Positions 13,313-17,542 of a stretch of DNA of 17,542 bases are shown piece after piece. This DNA is from Actinomycetospora sp. (lineage in GTDB: Bacteria > Actinomycetota > Actinomycetes > Mycobacteriales > Pseudonocardiaceae), in NCBI GenBank assembly GCA_025925615.1, contig JAICLN010000036.1:1-17542 (forward strand), read 5' to 3'. How positions within the stretch are numbered: position 1 is the stretch's first letter; each line of letters begins with the position of its first letter. The notes below the pieces were generated by a model, which did not search any database, was not told the DNA's origin, and saw only the letters and a program-made list of their open reading frames with translations. Position numbers and translations under genes: made by a program.

Positions 13313-13600
13313 TCAGCGCCTGCGGCTACCCGACTCGTCTGACGACGTCACCTCTTCGAGCAGCGCCCGCCGGTGGTCCGCGATGCGGGTGGAGGTCTGA
13401 GCCCGCTCCTCGAGGTACGCGCGGTCTCTCTCGAGGACCTTGTCGATGCCCTCTCGGGCGATGTAGCCGCGGGCTGCCGCGAGGGCGGCGTCGCGCACGT
13501 AGGCAGAGAGCGTCCTGCCGGACGCGTGCGCGACGGCCTCGAGCAGCGCGCGCTCCTCAGGGGCCAGACGGAAGGTCGTCGGCGCCGGAGAATCGGGCAT
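13313..13600 (-). CDS. Ribbon-helix-helix (DUF1778/CopG-like) protein without a toxin partner
   Basis: A 95-aa protein with an N-terminal ribbon-helix-helix DNA-binding domain. TTFRLAPEERALLEAVAHASGRTLSAYVRDAALAAARGYI (7-46) has the beta strand and two helices of DUF1778-type antitoxins. A charged helical tail follows (DKVLERDRAYLEERAQTSTRIADHRRALLEE). In toxin-antitoxin pairs of this type a GNAT acetyltransferase toxin usually follows directly; here the downstream neighbour is a convergent unrelated gene and no GNAT gene is in the window. ATG at 13600 has GAGGAG seven bases upstream. It may be an orphan regulator or a relic antitoxin. The repeated ATACGC words just upstream are a candidate operator. 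Confidence 0.78.
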   Translation of the reverse strand: MPDSPAPTTFRLAPEERALLEAVAHASGRTLSAYVRDAALAAARGYIAREGIDKVLERDRAYLEERAQTSTRIADHRRALLEEVTSSDESGSRRR

Positions 13601-13646
13601 GAAGGGACTCCTCGGTGACCGGCCAGCGCAGGTTTGACCGAGGAGC

Positions 13647-13668
13647 GTAATACGCATTGCGCATACGC
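13647..13668. promoter_or_regulatory. Candidate operator of the ribbon-helix-helix gene (motif copy 2)
   Basis: GTAATACG (13647-13654) and GCATAC (13661-13666) repeat the words found at 12736-12761. ATACGC occurs twice (13650-13655 and 13663-13668), 13 bases apart, around TGCGCA. Closely spaced short repeats before an RHH gene fit autoregulation, as RHH proteins bind tandem short sites. Confidence 0.4.
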
Positions 13669-13721
13669 GCCAGCGTTGTTCCGCAGCGACTGCACGTGCG
13701 GGGGGCCGGGAGCCGAGCTGC

Positions 13722-13970
13722 TCAGACCCCGATCGGGAGCCGGTAGTCGTAGGGGAAGCTGTGCAGGAGTTGCCAGGCCATGATCAGTCGCGCCGCTCGG
13801 GACGGATCGCACTCCGCCGCGTCGGCATCACGACACAACGAGCTCACTCGGTCGTGGAGCGCTGCCGTGCAGTAGCCGAAGAGCCAGGCGTAGTACATCT
13901 GGCCGACATACCCCTCGACGTCGGCGTAGTCGCTTGCGGTGCAGAGCGCAGGTTCATCGCCGGCTGTCAT
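13722..13970 (-). CDS. Hypothetical 82-aa protein divergent from the XRE regulator
   Basis: No family recognised. The protein is acidic, with four Cys (10, 34, 46, 54) and an aromatic patch VGQMYYAWLFGYCTAAL (22-38), followed by LIMAWQLLHSFPYDYRLPIGV. The hydrophobic part is too short and too polar to be a convincing membrane helix. ATG at 13970 is preceded by AGGGGG at seven to eight bases; a longer start at 14024 lacks a ribosome site. It is transcribed away from the XRE/DUF397 pair from a shared 174-bp region, where the minus strand carries a TAGCAT -10-like hexamer, so the XRE protein may control it (inferred). The RHH gene follows 121 bp downstream on the same strand. Confidence 0.6.
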   Translation of the reverse strand: MTAGDEPALCTASDYADVEGYVGQMYYAWLFGYCTAALHDRVSSLCRDADAAECDPSRAARLIMAWQLLHSFPYDYRLPIGV

Positions 13971-14049
13971 CCGACGACCCCCTCTCGGCGTCGTGGCGCA
14001 CCCTCGTGAGGTGCAACACGACACATGCTAGTTTCCGCTCTTGCAATCA

Positions 14050-14107
14050 CCTCGTCTGTATCGAACGAGGACATGCACAGGTACTGGCTTGCATGGTGCA
14101 TGGCAAG
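14050..14107. promoter_or_regulatory. Repeats in the divergent promoter region of the XRE gene
   Basis: Three structures are visible upstream of the XRE start at 14145. CCTCGT (14050-14055) and ACGAGG (14065-14070) are a perfect 6-bp inverted repeat around 9 bases. TGCATGG occurs twice in tandem (14090-14103). CTTGC and GCAAG flank the tandem copies (14088-14107). These are candidate binding sites for the XRE protein. Which of them matter cannot be decided from sequence. Confidence 0.4.
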
Positions 14108-14144
14108 ATCGTGAAACTTGCACTGAGACGCGAGGGGCTGCGGG

Positions 14145-15011
14145 GTGACGGGTCCGTCTGGCGCTGTGGGTCCTGTCGTCGTGCGCCGCAGGCTCGGGGC
14201 CGCGCTCCGGCGTCTCCGTGAGGACGCCGACATGAGGCTCGAGCAGGTCGCAGCGGAACTCGAGGTGTCTCCGGCCAAGATCAGCCGCCTCGAGACTGGT
14301 CACTCGGTCGCGAAGACCTGGGATGTCCGCAACCTGCTCACGGTGTACGGCGTCGGGGACCCGGAGCGGCGGACGCAGATCCTTGCGTGGGTCGAGGAGA
14401 GCAAGGCCTACGGCTGGTGGCACCCGCATTCAGATGCGCTGCCCGCAAACCTCGACTACTACATCTCCCTCGAGGCCGAGGCTGCGTCGGTGTCGCTCTA
14501 TGCGCCGTTCGTGCCGGCTCTGCTCCAGACACGCTCGTATGCGCGGGCGGTCCTGGCCGACCTCTTCGCTGATGTCGACCGCATCAGTACTTCCGACCTG
14601 GATCGTCTCGTTGACATCCGGATCGAGCGCCAGGCGGCCCTCCGGCGCACCGAGAACCCGCTGACGGCGTCGGTGGTGCTCGACGAGGCGGCGCTCCTGC
14701 GCCAGGTCGGCGGTGTGGAGGTCATGCAGGAGCAACTCGCTGCCCTCCTCGCCGTCGATGGGGGTGTGGACTTTCGGGTCAGACCGCTGACGGCTCCGGT
14801 GCGCCGCTTTGCCCTGAGCTCTTTCTCGATCTTCAATCCACGGTTGGCGACAGTGGACCACGCGGTGGTCAACGTGGAAGCCGCCGGTACGGACTACTAC
14901 GTAGAGGAGGCCACCGAGGTCCTGGGGTTCCAGAACGCCTACCGAACACTCTGGAGCGAGTCCCTCGATGCGGGGCACTCGTCTGATGTGATCCGTCGTC
15001 TGACCCGCTGA
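14145..15011 (+). CDS. XRE-family regulator with DUF5753 (Scr1-like)
   Basis: A 288-aa regulator. Seen: an N-terminal helix-turn-helix (VRRRLGAALRRLREDADMRLEQVAAELEVSPAKISRLETGHSVAK, about 13-57), then WVEESKAYGWWHPHSDALP and the long C-terminal DUF5753 domain (YISLEAEAASVSLYAPFVPALLQTRSYARAVL, IRIERQAALRR, VVLDEAALLRQVGG, QLAALLA). GTG at 14145 follows GAGGGG by about seven bases. The next gene, 35 bp on, is a DUF397 protein, the usual small partner of this class in Streptomyces and relatives, where such pairs (for example Scr1/Scr2) influence development and antibiotic production and behave somewhat like toxin-antitoxin pairs. Its targets here are unknown; its own divergent promoter region is the first candidate. 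Confidence 0.94.
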   Translation: MTGPSGAVGPVVVRRRLGAALRRLREDADMRLEQVAAELEVSPAKISRLETGHSVAKTWDVRNLLTVYGVGDPERRTQILAWVEESKAYGWWHPHSDALPANLDYYISLEAEAASVSLYAPFVPALLQTRSYARAVLADLFADVDRISTSDLDRLVDIRIERQAALRRTENPLTASVVLDEAALLRQVGGVEVMQEQLAALLAVDGGVDFRVRPLTAPVRRFALSSFSIFNPRLATVDHAVVNVEAAGTDYYVEEATEVLGFQNAYRTLWSESLDAGHSSDVIRRLTR

Positions 15012-15030
15012 TGCGTCCCCGAACTCGGCG

Positions 15031-15040
15031 GGAGAGAGGA
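15031..15040 (+). promoter_or_regulatory. Ribosome binding site that decides the TTG start of the DUF397 gene
   Basis: GGAGAGAGGA ends six bases before TTG at 15047. No ATG or GTG in this frame has a comparable site, and the DUF397 domain starts a few residues after the TTG. Confidence 0.7.
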
Positions 15041-15046
15041 AATTAG

Positions 15047-15247
15047 TTGAGCGTCCAGATCAGTCCGAGCTACCGCAAGTCGTCGTTCTGCGGAGCCGGC
15101 TCCTGCGTAGAGGTCGCTGTGCTCCCCAGCGGCGACGTCGACCTGCGTGACTCCAAGAATCCGGCGATTCCGCCGCACCGTTTCACTGCTCAAGAGTGGT
15201 CAGACTTCCTCCTCGGCGTGAAGGCCGGAGAGTTCGACCTCTGCTGA
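15047..15247 (+). CDS. DUF397 small protein, partner of the XRE regulator
   Basis: A 66-aa protein that is a single DUF397 domain. Seen: the typical YRKSSFCGAGSCVEVAVLPSGDVDLRDSKNP (9-39), matching W/Y-RKSS...CVEVA...VRDSKDP, then FTAQEWSDFLLGVKAGEFD (46-64), matching FT..EW..F...VKAGEFD. It begins with TTG. The gene follows the XRE/DUF5753 gene by 35 bp on the same strand, so the two are very probably one transcript. In known pairs the small protein modulates the regulator. No enzymatic function is expected. Confidence 0.93.
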   Translation: MSVQISPSYRKSSFCGAGSCVEVAVLPSGDVDLRDSKNPAIPPHRFTAQEWSDFLLGVKAGEFDLC

Positions 15248-15267
15248 GGTCGAGCGGGGTCGTCATG

Positions 15268-15330
15268 CACGGTGACGGCCCCGCTCGCCGCGGTGATCGC
15301 GGGTTTTCGAGAGTTCATCAGAGTGTCGGA
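15268..15330 (+). repeat. Repeat copy R2a after the DUF397 gene
   Basis: CACGGTGACGGCCCC (15268-15282) is identical to 16947-16961, and in both places TGATC, GGTTTTCG-GAG and GTGTCG follow in the same order with small length differences. The copy sits directly downstream of the DUF397 stop. It covers the GTG at 15272 that could otherwise be taken as the start of the next gene. Confidence 0.55.
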
Positions 15331-15385
15331 GTCCGAGTCGGATGTTCGAGTCGTTCGGTCAGGTCTTGGGTCAGGGGGCGGAGCG

Positions 15386-15766
15386 ATGTGGTTCCCCGTT
15401 ACCTGCCAGTTGATTGCGGGCCTCGGCGCATTTGCTGTCTCGCTGCGTCTGATGTGTCGTGACTACTGGGTTTATCGCGACCGTCTGAAGGCTCGTCTCC
15501 AGCTCCAGTCCTCCCTCCGCTTGTCCGGAGTCACAGCAACGGTCGAGGACGTCGTCATGCTCGCCAACGCGCTTGGGCTTCAGCGTCAGCTGTACGCGAA
15601 GGTCGAACCGACGCGCCAAGGCGCTCCGCCCGTAGCTGGACCTGCCACTGCTTCGAGGGATTCGATTCCCCACCAGAGACAGGCGCGACCCGCAGAGGTG
15701 GACGAGGCCTGTCAGCAGGGGCTGTGGGATCTGCGAGGGGGCGGACGTTCAGATGGCAACACGTGA
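15386..15766 (+). CDS. Hypothetical protein with one N-terminal membrane segment
   Basis: Unrecognised; 126 aa from the ATG at 15386. The first 23 residues (MWFPVTCQLIAGLGAFAVSLRLM) could form a membrane anchor or uncleaved signal. A basic helical part follows (YRDRLKARLQLQSSLRLSGVTATVEDVVMLANALGLQRQLYAKVE), then a polar tail. The frame is open from a GTG at 15272, but that start lies in repeat R2a and lacks a family-supported N-terminus, so I prefer 15386, which has GGGGG seven bases upstream. It may be a third gene of the XRE-DUF397 unit (139 bp gap). Codon use is weaker than in neighbours and the tail may be degenerate, so confidence is modest. Confidence 0.45.
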   Translation: MWFPVTCQLIAGLGAFAVSLRLMCRDYWVYRDRLKARLQLQSSLRLSGVTATVEDVVMLANALGLQRQLYAKVEPTRQGAPPVAGPATASRDSIPHQRQARPAEVDEACQQGLWDLRGGGRSDGNT

Positions 15767-15771
15767 GCTCT

Positions 15772-16887
15772 TCATCCCGTGACTGTGCGCTCCTCGCACG
15801 CCTCGATGAGGTCCGCAACCAGCAGATTCGGCGCCTGGAGTGCGGCGAAGTGGCCGCCACGGTCGTACTGCGTCCAGCGCACGACATTGTGAGAGCGCTC
15901 CGCGAGCCCGCGGATCGCGTGGTCCCCCGGGAAGCAGGCGACGGCGGTCGGGACGCCCGAGGACGGCAGCGGACCGAAGGCGTGCCCAGCCTCCTTGTAC
16001 GTCCGCGCCGACGAGCCCGCGGTGCCGGTGAGCCACGTGATGGTGACGTCGGTGAGGATCGCCCGCGGGTCGATCGGGGTCTGCAGGGTCGAGGCGGGGT
16101 CGTAGTCGACGAACCACTCGAGGTCCCAGGCGAGCAGCCCGACCGGCGAGTCGTTCAGGGCGTGGGCGAGCGTCTGCGGGCGGGTGCTCTGGATCGTGGC
16201 GTAGCCCTGCCGCTCCTTCCACATCGCCCCCAACGCGTAGACCTGCGCCCGCTCGTCGTCGGGCAGGCCCGCCGTCGGGTCGCCGGAGGTCCAGTCGATC
16301 GGCGTGACCAGAGCGTTGACATGGACCAGCGCGACCCGCACGGGCGCCCGACGGGCCACGTGCGGTCCGATCAGCCCGCCCCAGTCCCCGCCCTGCACGA
16401 CGAACCGCTCGTACCCACACCTGCTCATGAGCTCGAGCAGCGTGTCGGCGTGCCGATCGAGGTCCCAGCCGGTCTCGAGCGTCGGCCCCGAGAACCCGAA
16501 GCCGGGCAGGGACGGTGCGACCACGTGGAAGTGCTCGGTGAGCGCGGGCAGCACCGTCAGGAAGTCGGCCGGCGTCGAGGGCCAGCCGTGCAGGAGCAGC
16601 AGCGGCATCGCGTCGGGATGCGGCGAGCGGGCGTGGACCGCGTGGACGGGCTGCCCGCCGATCGTCGTCGTCACTTGGGGCCAGGCGTTGAGGTCCTTCT
16701 CCACGGCGCGCCAGTCGAAGTCCTCGCGCCAGAACCGGACGAGCTCACCGAGGTACTCACCGGTGACGCCGTACTCCCAGCCCGCCCCGACCGGCTGGTC
16801 GATCACGCGAGCGGCGTCCAGGCGGCGGGCTAGGTCGTCGAGGGCGGCCGTCGGGACGTCCACGGTGAAGGGCTGCAGCTCGCTCAT
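15772..16887 (-). CDS. Epoxide hydrolase with EHN domain (alpha/beta hydrolase)
   Basis: A 371-aa epoxide hydrolase of the microsomal/fungal type, which opens epoxides to diols through an ester intermediate. Seen: the N-terminal EHN domain (PFTVDVPTAALDDLARRLDAAR; WRAVEKDLNAWPQVTTTIGG), the oxyanion motif HGWP (100-103), PGFGFSGP, the nucleophile elbow GGDWGG with Asp168, a probable charge-relay acid Asp322 in FPGDHA, the base His346 in GGHFAAL, and a likely ring-opening Tyr in the cap. ATG at 16887 gives the usual N-terminus; no clear ribosome site is visible. It is convergent with the 126-aa gene, five bases apart. No partner gene is evident, so it is probably a stand-alone detoxification or catabolic enzyme. 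Confidence 0.93.
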   Translation of the reverse strand: MSELQPFTVDVPTAALDDLARRLDAARVIDQPVGAGWEYGVTGEYLGELVRFWREDFDWRAVEKDLNAWPQVTTTIGGQPVHAVHARSPHPDAMPLLLLHGWPSTPADFLTVLPALTEHFHVVAPSLPGFGFSGPTLETGWDLDRHADTLLELMSRCGYERFVVQGGDWGGLIGPHVARRAPVRVALVHVNALVTPIDWTSGDPTAGLPDDERAQVYALGAMWKERQGYATIQSTRPQTLAHALNDSPVGLLAWDLEWFVDYDPASTLQTPIDPRAILTDVTITWLTGTAGSSARTYKEAGHAFGPLPSSGVPTAVACFPGDHAIRGLAERSHNVVRWTQYDRGGHFAALQAPNLLVADLIEACEERTVTG

Positions 16888-16946
16888 GACGTGCAGCGTC
16901 GCGGGCGAGGCGGACGATCGCGGTCCGCCTCCCGGCGTCGCCGTCC

Positions 16947-17000
16947 ACGGTGACGGCCCCTCGTTCGACCATGATCAGGTTTTCGTGAGCGTGTCGCGCC
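16947..17000 (+). repeat. Repeat copy R2b
   Basis: Matches 15268-15330 in the same orientation: 15 identical bases at the start, then TGATC, GGTTTTCG and GTGTCG in register with short gaps. Together they suggest a dispersed intergenic element. Confidence 0.55.
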
Positions 17001-17032
17001 GAAATCTTGCGCGTGTCGCTCCCGAACTCGTG
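16989..17032 (+). repeat. Imperfect tandem repeat, 21 and 22 bases
   Basis: The unit GCGTGTCGC-CC-GAA-TC-TG occurs at 16989-17009 and again at 17011-17032 with few differences. It overlaps the end of R2b and may be part of the same element. Confidence 0.5.
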
Positions 17033-17265
17033 ATCTTGGCGGGCCGGGGCTCCTTCGACCGGGGGTGAGGCCGCCTGCGACGGGCCGGGGCCCTGCCGAC
17101 CGGGCGGGGGCGTGCCGAACCGGCCGAGGCCGACTCCGACGGTGCGTGGTGTCCCCCGACGGAGCGAGCGCGGCCGTGTGCGCCCGGATCGTCCGGTGAG
17201 GGGCTTTCCCCGACGTGTGGCGCTTGGCACAGTAGAGGCCGACGAGAACGGAAGGACGGTGCGCC

Positions 17266-17542
17266 ATGACGAGCCCGAACGATGCGGCGCCCGAGCAGGT
17301 CATCGGCTCCCGGAGCGAGGCCGAGCGCGCCCGCCGGGAGCAGGCGGAGGCGTCCCTGCGGCGGGCCTCCGGCCAGGTCACCGTGCTCGAGAACTTCGAG
17401 CGGCGACTGAACCGGCAGATCCACGAGGCCCAGGAGGCGGGTCGGGACGACTACGTCCGCGAACTCCTCCAACGGCGCATCTCGGTGCGCTCCCAGCTCG
17501 AGGACATGCAGCGGCGGCAGCAGCACGCGCGCGACGAGGTCG
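17266..17542 (+). CDS. Hypothetical coiled-coil protein, N-terminal part (cut by window edge)
   Basis: The 92 visible residues begin MTSPNDAAPEQVIGSRSEAERARREQ and are almost wholly charged and helical (EASLRRASGQVTVLENFERRLNRQIHEAQEAGRDDYVRELLQRRISVRSQLEDMQRRQQHARDEV), with hydrophobic residues at heptad-like spacing. This predicts a coiled coil. No family is recognised and no membrane segment or signal is seen. ATG at 17266 follows GGAAGGA at about ten bases. The high density of G/C in third positions supports real coding. The C-terminal part, which may hold the functional domain, is outside the window. Confidence 0.75.
   Translation, partial: MTSPNDAAPEQVIGSRSEAERARREQAEASLRRASGQVTVLENFERRLNRQIHEAQEAGRDDYVRELLQRRISVRSQLEDMQRRQQHARDEV

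Larger units (their letters stand above)
16888..17265. other. Intergenic stretch with repeat copy R2b
   Basis: No convincing gene is seen in these 378 bases between the divergent epoxide hydrolase and coiled-coil genes. It holds repeat copy R2b (16947-17000), which shares CACGGTGACGGCCCC and later words with 15268-15330, and an imperfect tandem repeat (16989-17009 and 17011-17032). The remainder to 17265 is G/C-rich with CGACCGGG repeated around 17057 and 17098. Promoters for both flanking genes must lie here, but I cannot place them with confidence. Confidence 0.6.

Noticed and set aside
15272..15385. GTG at 15272 as start of the 126-aa gene (adding 38 residues).
   Set aside because: The added part is translated from repeat R2a, which recurs in non-coding DNA at 16947, so the later ATG is more likely.
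15641..15672. A tRNA T-arm-like sequence (GGATTCGATTCCCC) near the end of the 126-aa gene, and ten bases (CCTGCCACTG) also found in repeat R1.
   Set aside because: The G53-C61 pair of a real T-arm is missing and no acceptor, D or anticodon arm fits around it. The ten-base match to R1 does not extend. It may be an old integration scar, but the support is too weak.
17057..17110. CGACCGGG words and GC-rich inverted segments as a terminator or operator.
   Set aside because: The copies are short and irregular, and such words are common in DNA of this composition.

Overview
The window is very GC-rich and compact, with GTG and TTG starts, short intergenic gaps and translationally coupled genes. Together with an F420-type LLM oxidoreductase, split AccA/AccD acyl-CoA carboxylase subunits and an XRE/DUF5753-DUF397 pair, this points to a chromosomal segment of a filamentous or rare actinomycete. 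Pseudonocardiales is my best guess, but it is inferred from gene style and not proven.

Left part (1-8719): one long minus-strand operon runs from 7929 to beyond base 1: acyl-CoA synthetase (fadD), acyl-CoA dehydrogenase, acyl-CoA carboxylase beta (accD), acyl-CoA carboxylase alpha (accA), LLM-class F420-dependent oxidoreductase, and a second acyl-CoA dehydrogenase cut by the window edge. A TetR repressor gene (8006-8719) diverges from it. The 76-bp gap between them holds a 20-bp imperfect palindrome centred on ACGT, a plausible operator. The logic is activate an acid, desaturate it, carboxylate the enoyl-CoA, then carry on degradation. The layout recalls the mycobacterial fadE13-accD2-accA2-fadE12 locus and, for the TetR/fadD end, the fadD35/bkaR locus. 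The substrate is unknown.

Middle part (8732-11931): a yeast-type (Fcy1-like) cytosine deaminase on the minus strand, an Fpg/Nei-family DNA glycosylase with an incomplete zinc finger, and a second acyl-CoA synthetase, both on the plus strand.

Right part (about 11940-15770): an accessory-looking stretch of small genes with visibly lower GC. It holds a Pro-rich protein, a small membrane protein, several unknowns, a lone ribbon-helix-helix (DUF1778-like) protein, and an XRE/DUF5753 regulator followed by its DUF397 partner, with an unknown 82-aa gene divergent from the regulator. It ends at an epoxide hydrolase (minus), a 378-bp non-coding stretch and the start of a coiled-coil protein (plus).

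The most notable signal is short repeated DNA. A 25-bp sequence occurs at 3461-3485 (between accD and accA) and, inverted and identical, at 2587-2611 inside accA. There it appears to have added about 18 in-frame residues to the biotin carboxylase domain just before the catalytic EMNTR strand. This resembles the Rickettsia palindromic elements that insert in-frame into genes. A second repeat pair (15268 and 16947 onward), a stem-loop repeat (11939-11989) and two promoters sharing GTAATACG/GCATAC words are further unexplained structure.
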